DNA from: Paragorgia papillata
Lineage: Eukaryota; Cnidaria; Anthozoa; Scleralcyonacea; Coralliidae
Length of the DNA stretch: 64,000 nt
Direction: 5' to 3'
Assembly (NCBI GenBank): GCA_035771165.1
Contig: JAWNZC010000109.1
Location: 203,501-267,500, forward strand
Each line of letters opens with the position of its first letter. Position 1 is the first letter of the stretch. Below are positions 12,230-27,541 of the stretch, piece after piece. Position numbers and translations under genes: made by a program. The notes below the pieces were generated by a model that was not told the DNA's origin, made no database searches, and worked only from the letters and a program-made list of their open reading frames with translations.

Positions 12230-15200
12230 TTAAAAATAACAGAAGCCATCGAAATTTCCCCCCCAAGGACTAAGTCGGCAACTACAGTTAATAAAGATTT
12301 CTATTTCCGGCGCGCTGTAATCGACAGTTTGGGCTTCTCGTTTTAAAAGCGAATAACTCTTAAACCAGATCTGGGCCACTTCTAATTTTTCTTGGGCCTG
12401 CAAGAAGATAGAATGAGCTTCAATTTGATATATAGGAAAGGCAGTTAAAATTAAAAGAAGCCATCGAAATCGTTCCCCCAAGACAATCCCAACGAATTTA
12501 ATAATAAAGTGTTCTATTTTTATCGCGCGCTGTAATTGACATTTTGGGCGCCTCGCTTTAAAAGCGAATAAATCTTGAACCAGATCTGGGCCACTTCTAA
12601 TTTTTCTTGGGTCAGCAAGAAGATAGAATGAGCTTCATTTTGATGTATATGAAAGCCAGTTAAAATTAAAAGAAGCCATCGAAATTTCCCCCCCAAGGAC
12701 TAAGTCGCCAACTACAGTTAATAAAGATTTCTATTTCCGGCGCGCTGTAATTGACAGTTTGGGCTTCTCGTTTTAAAAGCGAATAACTCTTAAACCAGAT
12801 CTGGGCCACTTCTAATTTTTCTTGGGCGAGCAAGAAGATAGAATGAGGTTCATATTTTGATATATAGGAAAGCCGGTTAAAAATAACAGAAGCCATCGAA
12901 ATTTTCCCCCCAAGGAGTAAGTCGGCAACTACAGTTAATAAAGATTTCTATTTCCGGCGCGCTGTAATTGACAGTTTGGGCTTCTCGTTTTAAAAGCGAA
13001 TAACTCTTAAACCAGATCTGGGCCACTTCTAATTTTTCTTGGGCCAGCAAGAAGATAGAATGAGCTTCAATTTGATGTATAGGAAAGCCGGTTAAAATTA
13101 AAAGAAGCCATCGAAATCTTTCCCCCAAGACAATCCCGACGAATTTAATAATAAAGTGTTCTATTTTTATCGCGCGGTAATTGACATTTTGGGCGCCTCG
13201 CTTTAAAAGCGAATAACTCTTTAACCAGATCTGGGCCACTTCTAATTTTTCTTGGGCCAGCAAGAAGATAGAATGAGCTTCATTTTGATATATAAGAAAG
13301 CCGGTTAAAAATAACAGAAGCCATCGAAATGTTCCCCCCAAGGACTAAGTTGGGAACTACAGTTAATAAAGATTTCTATTTCCGGCGCGCTGTAATCGAC
13401 AGTTTGGGCTTCTCGTTTTAAAAGCGAATAACTCTTAAACCAGATCTGGGCCACTTCTAATTTTTCTTGGGCCAGCAAGAAGATAGAATGAGGTTCATAT
13501 TTTGATATATAGGAAAGCCGGTTAAAAATAACAGAAGCCATCGAAATTTCCCCCCCAAGGACTAAGTCGGCAACTACAGTTAATAAAGGTTTCTATTTCC
13601 GACGCGCTGTAATTGACAGTTTGGGCTTCTCGTTTTAAAAGCGAATAATTCTCAAACCAGATCTGGGCCATTTCTAATTTTTCTTGGGCCAGCAAGAAGA
13701 TAGAATGAGGTTTATTTTGATATATAGGAAAGCCTGTTAAAAATAACAGAAGCCATCGAAATTTTCCCCCCAAGGACTAAGTCGGCAACTACAGTTAATA
13801 AAGATTTCTATTTCCGACGCGCTGTAAATGACAGTTTGGGCTTCTCGTTTTAAAAGCGAATAAATCTTGAACCAGATCTGGGCCACTTCTAATTTTTCTT
13901 GGGTCAGCAAGAAGATAGAATGAGCTTCATTTTGATGTATATGAAAGCCAGTTAAAATTAAAAGAAGCCATCGAAATTTCCCCCCCAAGGACTAAGTCGC
14001 CAACTACAGTTAATAAAGATTTCTATTTCCGGCGCGCTGTAATTGACAGTTTGGGCTTCTCGTTTTAAAAGCGAATAACTCTTAAACCAGATCTGGGCCA
14101 CTTCTAATTTTTCTTGGTCCAGCAGGAAGATAGAATGAGCTTCAATTTGATATATATGAAAGCCGGTTAAAATTAAAAGAAGCCATCGAAATTTTCTTCC
14201 TAAGACCATCCTGACGATTTTAATAATAAAGTGTTCTATTTTTATCGCGCTGTGTAATTTACAGTTTGGGCTATTCGCTTTAAAAGTGAATAACTCTTGA
14301 ACCAGATCTGGGCCACTTCTAATTTTTCTTGGGCCAGCAAGAAGATAGAATGAGCTTCAATTTGATATATACGAAAGCCAGTTAAAATTAAAAGAAGCCA
14401 TCGAAATCGTTCCCCCAAGACAATCCCAACGAATTTAATAATAAAGTGTTCTATTTTTATCGCGCGCTGTAATTGACATTTTGGGCGCCTCGCTTTAAAA
14501 GCGAATAACTCTTGAACCAGATCTGGGCCACTTCTAATTTTTCTTGGGCCAGCAAGAAGATAGAATGAGCTTCATTTTGATGTATATGAAAGCCAGTTAA
14601 AATTAAAAGAAAGCATCGAAATTTTCCCCCCAATGACTAAGTCGCCAACTACAGTTAATAAACATTTCTATTTCCGGCGCGCTGTAATTGACAGTTTGGG
14701 CTTCTCGTTTTAAAAGCGAATAACTCTTATACCAGATCTGGGCCACTTCTAATTTTTCTTGGTCCAGCAAGAAGATAGAATGAGCTTCATTTTGATGTAT
14801 ATGAAAGCCAGTTAAAATTAAAAGAAAGCATCGAAATTTCCCCCCCAATGACTAAGTCGCCAACTACAGTTAATAAAGATTTCTATTTCCGGCGCGCTGT
14901 AATTGACTGTTTGGGCTTCTCGTTTTAAAAGCGAATAACTCTTAAACCAGATCTGGGCCACTTCTAATTTTTCTTGGTCCAGCAGGAAGATAGAATGAGC
15001 TTCAATTTGATATATATGAAAGCCGGTTAAAATTAAAAGAAGCCATCGAAATTTCCCCCCTAAGACCATCCTGACGATTTTAATAATAAAGTGTTCTATT
15101 TTTATCGCGCTGTGTAATTTACAGTTTGGGCGTTTCGCTTTAAAAGCGAATAACTCTTGAACCAAATCTGGGCCACTTCTAATTTTTCTTCGGCCAGCAA

Positions 15201-18200
15201 GAAGATAGAATGAGGTTCGTTTTGATATATAGGAAAGCCGGTTAAAAATAACAGAAGCCATCGAAATTTCCCCCCCAAGGACTAAGTCGGCAACTACAGT
15301 TAATAAAGATTTCTATTTCCGGCGCGCTGTAATCGACAGTTTTGGCTTCTCGTTTTAAAAGCGAATAACTCTTAAACCAGATCTGGGCCACTTCTAATTT
15401 TTCTTGGGCCTGCAAGAAGATAGAATGAGCTTCAATTTGATATATAGGAAAGGCAGTTAAAATTAAAAGAAGCCATCGAAATCTTTCCCCAAGACAATCC
15501 CGACGATTTTAATAATAAAGTGTTCTATTTTTATCGCGCTGTGTAATTTACAGTTTGGGCGTTTCGCTTTAAAAGCGAATAACTCTTGAACCAAATCTGG
15601 GCCACTTCTAATTTTTCTTGGGCCAGCAAGAAGATAGAATGAGGTTTATTTTGATATATAGGAAAGCCGGTTAAAAATAACAGAAGCCATCGAAATTTCC
15701 CCGCCAAGGACTAAGTCGGCAACTACAGTTAATAAAGATTTCTATTTCCGGCGCGCTGTAATCGACAGTTTGGGCTTCTCGTTTTAAAAGCGAATAACTC
15801 TTAAACCAGATCTGGGCCACTTCTAATTTTTCTTGGGCCTGCAAGAAGATAGAATGAGCTTCAATTTGATATATAGGAAAGGGAGTTAAAATTAAAAGAA
15901 GCCATCGAAATCTTTCCGCAAGACAATCCCGACGATTTTAATAATAAAGTGTTCTATTTTTATCGCGCTGTGTAATTTACAGTTTGGGCGTTTCGCTTTA
16001 AAAGTGAATAACTCTTGAACCAAATCTGGGCCACTTCTAATTTTTCTTGGTCCAGCAAGAAGATAGAATGAGGTTCATTTTGATATATAGGAAAGCCGGT
16101 TAAAAATAATAGAAGCCATCGAAATTTCCCCCCCAATGACTAAGTCGGCAACTACAGTTAATAAAGATTTCTATTTCCGGCGCGCTGTAATCGACAGTTT
16201 GGGCTTCTCGTTTTAAAAGCGAATAACTCTTAAACCAGATCTGGGCCACTTCTAATTTTTCTTGGGCCTGCAAGAAGATAGAATGAGCTTCAATTTGATA
16301 TATAGGAAAGGCAGTTAAAATTAAAAGAAGCCATCGAAATCGTTCCCCCAAGACAATCCCAACGAATTTAATAATAAAGTGTTCTATTTTTATGGCGCGC
16401 TGTAATTGACATTTTGGGCGCCTCGCTTTAAAAGCGAATAACTCTTGAACCAGATCTGGGCCACTTCTAATTTTTCTTGGGTCAGCAAGAAGATAGAATG
16501 AGCTTCATTTTGATGTATATGAAAGCCAGTTTAAATTAAAAGAAGCCATCGAAATTTCCCCCCCAAGGACTAAGTCGCCAACTACAGTTAATAAAGATTT
16601 CTATTTCCGGCGCGCTGTAATTGACAGTTTGGGCTTCTCGTTTTAAAAGCGAATAACTCTTAAACCAGATCTGGGCCATTTCTAATTTTTCTTGGGCGAG
16701 CAAGAAGATAGAATGAGGTTCATATTTTGATATATAGGAAAGCCGGTTAAAAATAACAGAAGCCATCGAAATTTTCCCCCCAAGGACTAAGTCGGCAACT
16801 ACAGTTAATAAAGATTTCTATTTCCGGGCGCTGTAATTGACAGTTTGGGCTTCTCGTTTTAAAAGCGAATATCTCTTAAACCAGATCTGGGCCACTTCTA
16901 ATTTTTCTTGGGCCAGCAAGAAGATAGAATGAGCTTCAATTTGATGTATAGGAAAGCCGGTTAAAATTAAAAGAAGCCATCGAAATCTTTCCCCCAAGAC
17001 AATCCCGACGAATTTAATAATAAAGTGTTCTATTTTTATCGCGCGGTAATTGACATTTTGTGCGCCTCGCTTTAAAAGCGAATAACTCTTTAACCAGATC
17101 TGGGCCACTTCTAATTTTTCTTGGGCCAGCAAGAAGATAGAATGAGCTTCATTTTGATATATATGGAAGCCGGTTAAAAATAACAGAAGCCATCGAAATG
17201 TTCCCCCCAAGGACTAAGTTGGGAACTACAGTTAATAAACATTTCTATTTCCGACGCGCTGTAATTGACAGTTTGGGCTTCTCGTTTTAAAAGCGAATAA
17301 CTCTTAAACCAGATCTGGGCCACTTCTAATTTTTCTTGGGCCAGCAAGAAGATAGAATGAGGTTCATATTTTGATATATAGGAAAGCCGGTTAAAAATAA
17401 CAGAAGCCATCGAAATTTCCCCCCCAAGGACTAAGTCGGCAACTACAGTTAATAAAGGTTTCTATTTCCGACGCGCTGTAATTGACAGTTTGGGCTTCTC
17501 GTTTTAAAAGCGAATAATTCTCAAACCAGATCTGGGCCATTTCTAATTTTTCTTGGGCCAGCAAGAAGATAGAATGAGGTTTATTTTGAGCTGTAGGAAA
17601 GCCTGTTAAAAATAACAGAAGCCATCGAAATTTTCCCCCCAAGGACTAAGTCGGCAACTACAGTTAATAAAGATTTCTATTTCCGACGCGCTGTAAATGA
17701 CAGTTTGGGCTTCTCGTTTTAAAAGCGAATAAATCTTGAACCAGATCTGGGCCACTTCTAATTTTTCTTGGGTCAGCAAGAAGATAGAATGAGCTTCATT
17801 TTGATGTATATGAAAGCCAGTTAAAATTAAAAGAAGCCATCGAAATTTCCCCCCCAAGGACTAAGTCGCCAACTACAGTTAATAAAGATTTCTATTTCCG
17901 GCGCGCTGTAATTGACAGTTTGGGCTTCTCGTTTTAAAAGCGAATAACTCTTAAACCAGATCTGGGCCACTTCTAATTTTTCTTGGTCCAGCAGGAAGAT
18001 AGAATGAGCTTCAATTTGATATATATGAAAGCCGGTTAAAATTAAAAGAAGCCATCGAAATTTTCCCCCTAAGACCATCCTGACGATTTTAATAATAAAG
18101 TGTTCTATTTTTATCGCGCTGTGTAATTTACAGTTTGGGCTATTCGCTTTAAAAGTGAATAACTCTTGAACCAGATCTGGGCCACTTCTAATTTTTCTTG

Positions 18201-19900
18201 GGCCAGCAAGAAGATAGAATGAGCTTCAATTTGATATATAGGAAAGGCAGTTAAAATTAAAAGAAGCCATCGAAATCGTTCCCCCAAGACAATCCCAACG
18301 AATTTAATAATAAAGTGTTCTATTTTTATCGCGCGCTGTAATTGACATTTTGGGCGCCTCGCTTTAAAAGCGAATAACTCTTGAACCAGATCTGGGCCAC
18401 TTCTAATTTTTCTTGGGTCAGCAAGAAGATAGAATGAGCTTCATTTTGATGTATATGAAAGCCAGTTTAAATTAAAAGAAGCCATCGAAATTTCCCCCCC
18501 AAGGACTAAGTCGCCAACTACAGTTAATAAAGATTTCTATTTCCGGCGCGCTGTAATTGACAGTTTGGGCTTCTCGTTTTAAAAGCGAATAACTCTTAAA
18601 CCAGATCTGGGCCACTTCTAATTTTTCTTGGGCGAGCAAGAAGATAGAATGAGGTTCATATTTTGATATATAGGAAAGCCAGTTAAAAATAACAGAAGCC
18701 ATCGAAATTTTCCCCCCAAGGACTAAGTCGGCAACTACAGTTAATAAAGATTTCTATTTCCGGGCGCTGTAATTGACAGTTTGGGCTTCTCGTTTTAAAA
18801 GCGAATATCTCTTAAACCAGATCTGGGCCACTTCTAATTTTTCTTGGGCCAGCAAGAAGATAGAATGAGCTTCAATTTGATGTATAGGAAAGCCGGTTAA
18901 AATTAAAAGAAGCCATCGAAATCTTTCCCCCAAGACAATCCCGACGAATTTAATAATAAAGTGTTCTATTTTTATCGCGCGGTAATTGACATTTTGTGCG
19001 CCTCGCTTTAAAAGCGAATAACTCTTTAACCAGATCTGGGCCACTTCTAATTTTTCTTGGGCCAGCAAGAAGATAGAATGAGCTTCATTTTGATATATAT
19101 GGAAGCCGGTTAAAAATAACAGAAGCCATCGAAATGTTCCACCCAAGGACTAAGTTGGGAACTACAGTTAATAAACATTTCTATTTCCGACGCGCTGTAA
19201 TTGACAGTTTGGGCTTCTCGTTTTAAAAGCGAATAACTCTTAAACCAGATCTCGGCCACTTCTAATTTTTCTTGGGCCAGCAAGAAGATAGAATGAGGTT
19301 CATATTTTGATATATAGGAAAGCCGGTTAAAAATAACAGAAGCCATCGAAATTTCCCCCCCAAGGACTAAGTTGGCAACTACAGTTAATAAAGGTTTCTA
19401 TTTCCGACGCGCTGTAATTGACAGTTTGGGCTTCTCGTTTTAAGAGCGAATAAATCTCAAACCAGATCTGGGCCATTTCTAATTTTTCTTGGGCCAGCAA
19501 GAAGATAGAATGAGGTTTATTTTGAGCTGTAGGAAAGCCTGTTAAAAATAACAGAAGCCATCGAAATTTTCCCCCCAAGGACTAAGTCGGCAACTACAGT
19601 TAATAAAGATTTCTATTTCCGACGCGCTGTAAATGACAGTTTGGGCTTCTCGTTTTAAAAGCGAATAACTCTTAAACCAGATCTGGGCCACTTCTAATTT
19701 TTCTTGGGCCAGCAAGAACATAGAATGAGCTTCAATTTGATATATAGGAAAGGCAGTTAAAATTAAAAGAAGCCATCGAAATCTTTGCCCCAAGACAATC
19801 CCGACGAATTTAATAATAAAGTGTTCTATTTTTATCGCGCGCTGTAATTGACAGTTTGGGCGCCTCGCCTTAAAAGCGAATAACTCTTGAACCAAATCTG
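12230..19900. repeat. Large higher-order duplication, 3,870-bp and nested 1,936-bp steps
   Basis: Landmarks at 12,230, 12,666, 13,305, 13,522, 13,737 and 13,958 recur at 16,100, 16,536, 17,174, 17,391, 17,606 and 17,827, an offset of 3,869-3,870 bp (18 units). A second offset of 1,936 bp (9 units) links 16,536, 16,818, 17,174 and 17,391 to 18,472, 18,754, 19,110 and 19,327. The second step carries over private variants, such as 'ttttgagctgtagg' at about 17,586 and 19,520, so it came after the first. Confidence 0.75.
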
Positions 19901-22900
19901 GGCCTCTTCTAATTTTTCTTGGGCCATCAAGAAGATAGAATGAGATTCATTTTGATATATAGGAAGGCCGGTTAAAAATAACAGAAGCCATCGAAATTTT
20001 CCCCCCAAGAAGTCGGCAACTACAGTTAATAAAATTTCTATTTCCGGCGCGCTGTTTTGACAGTTTTGGCTTCTCGTTTTAAAAGCGAATAACTCTTTAA
20101 CCAGATCTGGGCCACTTCTAATTTTTCTTGGGCCAGCAAGAAGATAGAATGAGCTTCATTTTGATATATATGGAAGCCGGTTAAAAATAACAGAAGCCAT
20201 CGAAATGTTCCCCCCAAGGACTAAGTTGGGAACTACAGTTAATAAATATTTCTATTTACGACGCGCTGTAATTGACAGTTTGGGCTTCGACTTTTAAAAG
20301 CGAATAGCTCTTAAACCAGATCTGGGCCACTTCTAATTTTTCTTGGCCCAGCAAGAACGTAGAATGAGCTTCAATTTGATATATAGGAAAGGCAGTTAAA
20401 ATTAAAAGAAATCATCGAAATCTTTCCCCCAAGACAATCCCGACGAATTTAATAATAAAGTGTTCTATTTTTATCGCGCGCTGTAATTGACAGTTTGGGC
20501 GCCTCGCTTTAAAAGCGAATAACTCTTGAACCAAATCTGGGCCACTTCTAATTTTTCTTGGGCCAGCAAGAAGATAGAATGAGGTTCATTTTGATATATA
20601 GGAAGGCCGGTTAAAAATAACAGAATCCATCGAAATTTCCCCCCCAAGGACTAAGTCGGCAAGTACAGTTAATAAAGATTTCTATTTCCGGGCGCTGTAA
20701 TTGACAGTTTGGGCTTCTCGTTTTAAAAGCGAATATCTCTGAAACCAGATCTGGGCCACTTCTAATTTTTCTTGGGCCAGCAAGAAGATAGAATGAGCTT
20801 CAATTAGATGTATAGGAAAGCCGGTTAAAATTAAAAGAAGCCATCGAAATCTTTCCCCCAAGACAATCCCGACGAATTTAATAATAAAGTGTTCTATTTT
20901 TATCGCGCGGTAATTGACATTTTGGGCGCCTCGCTTTTAAAGCGAATAACTCTTTAACCAAATCTGGGCCACTTCTAATTTTTCTTGGGCCAGCAAGAAG
21001 ATAGAATGAGGTTCAGTTTGATATATAGGAAGGCCGGTTAAAAATAACAGAAGCCATCGAAATTTTCCCCCAAGGTCTAAGTCGGCAACTACAGTTAATA
21101 AAGATTTCTATTTCCGGCGCGCTGTAATTGATAGTTTGGGCTTCTCGTTTTAAAAGCGAATATCTCTTAAACCAGATCTGGGCCACTTCTAATTTTTCTT
21201 GGGCCAGCAAGAAGATAGAATGAGCTTCAATTTGATGTATAGGAAAGCCGGTTAAAATTAAAAGAAGCCATCGAAATCTTTCCCCCAAGACAATCGCGAC
21301 GAATTTAATAATAAAGTGTTCTATTTTTATCGCGCGGTAATTGACATTTTGGGCGCCTCGCTTTAAAAGCGAATAACTCTTGAACCAGATCTGGGCCACT
21401 TCTAATTTTTCTTGGACCAGCAAGAAGATAGAATGAGCTTCATTTTGATATATAGGAAAGCCGGTTAAAAATAACAGAAGCCATCGAAATTTCCCCCCCA
21501 AGGACTAAGTCGGGAACTACAGTTAATAAACATTTCTATTTCCGACGCGCTGTAATTGACAGTTTGGGCTTCTCATTTTAAAAGCGAATAACTCTTAAAC
21601 CAGATCTGGGCCACTTCTAATTTTTCTTGGGGAGAATGAGCTTCAATTTGATATATAGGAAAGGCAGTTAAAATTAAAAGAAGCCATCGAAATCTTTCCC
21701 CCAAGACAATCCCGACGAATTTAATAATAAAGTGTTCTATTTTTATCGCGTGCTGTAATTGACGGTTTGGGTGCCTCGCTTTAAAAGCGAATAACTGTTG
21801 GACCAAATCTGGGCCACTTCTAATTTTTCTTGGGCCAGCAAGAAGATAGAATGAGGTTCATTTTGATATATAGGAAGGCCGGTTAAAAATAACAGAAGCC
21901 ATCGAAATTTTCCCCCCAAAGACTAAGTCGGCAACTACAGTTAATAAAGATTTATATTTCCGGCACGCTGTATTTGACAGTTTGGGCTTCTCGTTTTAAA
22001 AGCGAATATCTCTTAAACCAGATCTGGGCCACTTCTATTTTTTCTTGGGCCAGCAAGAAGATAGAATGAGGTTCATTTTGATATATAGGAGGAAGGCCGG
22101 TTAAAAATAACAGAAGCCATCGAAATTTTCCCCCCAAAGACTAAGTCGGCAACTACAGTTAATAAAGATTTATATTTCCGGCACGCTGTATTTGACAGTT
22201 TGGGCTTCTCGTTTTAAAAGCGAATAACTCTTAAACCAGATCTCGGCCACTTCTAATTTTTCTTGGGCCAGCAAGAAGATAGAATGAGGTTCATATTTTG
22301 ATATATAGGAAAGCCGGTTAAAAATAACAGAAGCCATCGAAATTTCCCCCCCAAGGACTAAGTCGGCAACTACAGTTAATAAAGATTTCTATTTCCGGGC
22401 GCTGTAATTGACAGTTTGGGCTTCTCGTTTTAAAAGCGAATATCTCTTAAACCAGATCTGGGCCACTTCTATTTTTTCTTGGGCCAGCAAGAAGATAGAA
22501 TGAGCTTCAATTTGATGTATAGGAAAGCCGGTTAAAATTAAAAGAAGCCATCGAAATCTTTCCCCCAAGACAATGGCGACGAATTTAATAATAAAGTGTT
22601 CTATTTTTATCGCGCGGTAATTGACATTTTGGGCGCCTCGCTTTAAAAGCGAATAACTCTTTAACCAAATCTGGGCCACTTCTAATTTTTCTTGGGCCAG
22701 CAAGAAGATAGAATGAGGTGCAGTTTGATATATAGGAAGGCCGGTTAAAAATAACAGAAGCCATCGAAATTTTCCCCCAAGGTCTAAGTCGGCAACTACA
22801 GTTAATAAAGATTTCTATTTCCGGCGCGCTGTAATTGACAGTTTGGGCTTCTCGTTTTAAAAGCGAATAACTCTTAAACCAGATCTGGGCCACTTCTAAT

Positions 22901-25900
22901 TTTTCTTGGGCCAGCAAGAAGATAGAATGAGCTTCAATTTGATATATAGGAAAGCCAGTTAAAATTAAAAGAAGCCATCGAAATCTTTCCCCCAAGACAA
23001 TCCCGACGAATTTAATAATAAAGTGTTCTATTTTTATCGCGCGGTAATTGACATTTTGGGCGCCTCGCTTTAAAAGCGAATAACTCTTGAACCAAATCTG
23101 GGCCACTTCTAATTTTTCTTGGGCCAGCAAGAAGATAGAATGAGGTTCATTTTGATATATAGGAAGGCCGGTTAAAAATAACAGAAGCCATCGAAATTTC
23201 CCCCCCAAAGACTAAGTCGGCAACTACAGTTAATAAAGATTTCTATTTCCGGCGCGCTGTATTTGACAGTTTGGGCTTCTCGTTTTAAAGGCGAATAACT
23301 CTTAAACCAGATCTCGGCCACTTCTAATTTTTCTTGGGCCAGCAAGAAGATAGAATGAGGTTCATATTTTGATATATAGGAAAGCCGGTTAAAAATAACA
23401 GAAGCCATCGAAATTTCCCCCCCAAGGACTAAGTCGGCAACTACAGTTAATAAAGATTTCTATTTCCGGGCGCTGTAATTGACAGTTTGGGCTTCTCGTT
23501 TTAAAAGCGAATATCTCTTAAACCAGATCTGGGCCACTTCTATTTTTTCTTGGCCCAGCAAGAACGTAGAATGAGCTTCAATTTGATATATAAGAAAGGC
23601 AGTTAAAATTAAAAGAAACCATCGAAATCTTTCCCCCAAGACAATCCCGACGAATTTAATAATAAAGTGTTCTATTTTTATAGCGCGCTGTAATTGACAG
23701 TTTGGGCGCCTCGCTTTAAAAGCGAATAACTCTTGAACCAAATCTGGGCCACTTCTAATTTTTCTTGGGCCAGCAAGAAGATAGAATGAGGTCCATTTTG
23801 ATATATAGGAAGGCCGGTTAAAAATAACAGAAGCCATCGAAATTTTCCCCCCAAGGACTAAGTCGGCAAGTACAGTTAATAAAGATTTCTATTTCCGGGC
23901 GCTGTAATTGACAGTTTGGGCTTCTCGTTTTAAAAGCGAATAACTCTTAAACCAGATCTGGGCCACTTCTAATTTTTCTTGGGTCAGGAAGAATATAGAA
24001 TGGGCTTCAATTTGATATATAGGAAAGCCAGTTAAAATTAAAAGAAGCCATCGAAATCTTTTCCCCAAGACAATCGCGACGAATTTAATAATAAAGTGTT
24101 CTATTTTTATCGCGTGCTGTAATTGACAGTTTGGGCGTCTCGCTTTAAAAAGCGAATAACTCTTGAACCAAATCTGGGCCACTTCTAATTTTTCTTGGGG
24201 CAGCAAGAAGATAGAATGAGGTTCATTTTGATATATAGGAAAGCCGGTTAAAAATAACAGAAGCCATCGAAATTTTCTCCCCAAGGACTAAGTCAGCAAC
24301 TACAGTTAATAAAGATTTCTATTTCCGGGCGCTGTAATTGACAGTTTGGGCTTCTCTTCTAAAAGCGAATATCTCTTAAACCAGATCTGGGCCACTTCTA
24401 ATTTTTCTTGGGCCAGCCAGCAAGAAGATAGAATGAGCTTCGTTTTGATATATAGGAAAGGCGGTTAAAAATAACAGAAACCATCGAAATTCCCCCCCCC
24501 CCAAGGACTAAGTCGGAACTACAGTTGATAAAGATTTCTATTTCCGGCGCGCTGTAATTGACAGTTTGGGCTTCTCTTCTAAAAGCGAATATCTCTTAAA
24601 CCAGATCTGGGCCACTTCTAATTTTTCTTGGGCCAGCAAGAAGATAGAATGAGCTTCAATTTGATGTATAGGAAAGCCGGTTAAAATTAAAAGAAGCCAT
24701 CGAAATCTTTCCCCCAAGACAATCCCGACGAATTTAATAATAAAGTGTTCTATTTTTATCGCGCGGTAATTGACATTTTGGGCGCCTCGCTTTAAAAGCG
24801 AATAACTCTTTAACCAGATCTGGGCCACTTCTAATTTTTCTTGGGCCAGCAAGAAGATAGAATGAGCTTCATTTTGATATATAGGAAAGCCGGTTAAAAA
24901 TAACAGAAGCCATCGAAATTTCCCCCCCAAGGACTAAGTCGGCAACTACAGTTAATAAAGATTTCTATTTCCGGCGCGCTGTAATTGACAGTTTGGGCTT
25001 CTCGTTTTAAAAGCGAATAACTCTTAAACCAGATCTGGGCCACTTCTAATTTTTCTTGGGCCAGCAAGAAGATAGAATGAGCTTCAATTTGATGTATAGG
25101 AAAGCCAGTTAAAATTAAAAGAAACCATCGAAATCTTTCCCCCAAGACAATCCCGACGAATTTAATAATAAAGTGTTCTATTTTTATGGCGTGCTGTAAT
25201 TGACAGTTTGGGCGCCTCGCTTTAAAAGCGAATAACTGTTGGACCAAATCTGGGCCACTTCTAATTTTTCTTGGGCCAGCAAGAAGATAGAATGAGGTTC
25301 ATTTTGATATATAGGAAGGCCGGTTAAAAATAACAGAAGCCATCGAAATTTTCCGCCCTTAAAGTCGGCAACCACAGTTAATAAAGATTTCTATTTCCGG
25401 CGCGCTGTATTTGACAGTTTGGGCTTCTCGTTTTAAAAGCGAATAACTCTTAAACCAGATCTCGGCCACTTCTAATTTTTCTTGGGCCAGCAAGAAGATA
25501 GAATGAGGTTCATATTTTGATATATAGGAAAGCCGGTTAAAAATAACAGAAGCCGTCGAAATTTTCCCCCCAAGGACTAAGTCGGCAACTACAGTTAATA
25601 AAGATTTCTATTTCCTGGCGCTGTAATTGACAGTTTGGGCTTCTCGTTTTAAAAGCGAATATCTCTTAAACCAGATCTGGGCCACTTCTAATTTTTCTTG
25701 GGCCAGCAAGAAGATAGAATGAGCTTCAATTTGATGTATAGGAAAGGCGGTTAAAATTAAAAGAAGCCATCGAAATCTTTCCTCCAAGACAATCCCGACG
25801 AATTTAATAATAAAGTGTTCTATTTTTATCGCGCGGTAATTGACATTATGTGCGCCTCGCTTTAAAAGCGAATAACTCTTTAACCAGATCTGGGCCACTT

Positions 25901-27541
25901 CTAATTTTTCTTGGGCCAGCAAGAAGATAGAATGAGCTTCATTTTGATATATATGGAAGCCGGTTAAAAATAACAGAAGCCATCGAAATTTTCCCCCCAA
26001 GGACTAAGTCGGGAACTACAGTTAATAAACATTTCTATTTCCGACGCGCTGTAATTGACAGTTTGGGCTTCTCGTTTTAAAAGCGAATAACTCTTAAACC
26101 AGATCTGGGCCACTTCTAATTTTTCTTGGGCCAGCAAGAACATAGAATGAGCTTCAATTTGGTATATAGGAAAGGGAGTAAAAATTAAAAGAAGCCATCG
26201 AAATCTTTCCCCCAAGACAATCCCGACGAATTTAATAATAAAGTATTCTATTTTTATCGCGCGCTGTAATTGACAGTTTGGGCGCCTCGCTTTAAAAGCG
26301 AATAACTCTTGAACCAAATCTGGGCCACTTCTAATTTTTCTTGGGCCAGCAAGAAGATAGAATGAGGTTCATTTTGATATATAGGAAGGCCGGTTGAAAA
26401 TAACAGAAGCCATCGAAATTTCCCCCCCAAGGACTAACTAAGTCGGCAACTACAGTTAATAAAGATTTCTATTTCCAGCGCGCTGTAATCGACAGTTTGG
26501 GCTTCTCGTTTTAAAAGCGAATAACTCTTAAACCAGATCTGGGCCACTTCTAATTTTTCTTGGGCCTGCAAGAAGATAGAATGAGCTTCAATTTGATATA
26601 TAGGAAAGGCAGTTAAAATTAAAAGAAGCCATCGAAATCTTTCCCCCAAGACAATCCCGACGAATTTAATAATAAAGTGTTCTATTTTTATCGCGCGGTA
26701 ATTGACAGTTTGGGCGTCTCGCTTTAAAAAGCGAATAACTCTTGAACCAAATCTGGGCCACTTCTAATTTTTCTTGGGCCAGCAAGAAGATAGAATGAGG
26801 TTCATTTTGATATATAGGAAAGCTGGTTAAAAATAACAGAAGCCATCGAAATTTCCCCCCCAAGGAGTAAGTCGGCAACTACAGTTAATAAAGATTTCTA
26901 TTTCCGGCGCGCTGTAATTGACAGTTTGGGCTTCTCGTTTTAAAAGCGAATAACTCTTAAACCAGATCTGGGCCACTTCTAATTTTTCTTGGGCCAGCAA
27001 GAAGATAGAATGAGCTTCAATTTGATATATAGGAAAGCCAGTTAAAATTAAAAGAAGCCATCGAAATCTTTCCCCCAAGACAATCCCGACGAATTTAATA
27101 ATAAAGTGTTCTATTTTTATCGCGCGCTGTAATTGACAGTTTGGGCGCCTCGCTTTAAAAGCGAATAACTCTTGAACCAAATCTGGGCCACTTCTAATTT
27201 TTCTTGGGCCAGCAAGAAGATAGAATGAGGTTCATTTTGATATATAGGAAAGCCGGTTAAAAATAACAGAAGCCATCGAAATTTTCCCCCCAAGGACTAA
27301 GTCGGCAACTACAGTTAATAAAGATTTCTATTTTCCGACGCGCTGTAATTGACAGTTTGGGCTTCTCGTTTTAAAAGCGAATAACTCTTGAACCAAATCT
27401 GGGCCACTTCTAATTTTTCTTGGGGCAGCAAGAACATAGAATGAGCTTCATTTTGATATGTAGGAAAGCCGGTTAAAAATAACAGAAGCCATCGAAATTA
27501 CCCCACCAAGGACTAAGTCGGCAACTACAGTTAATAAAGAT

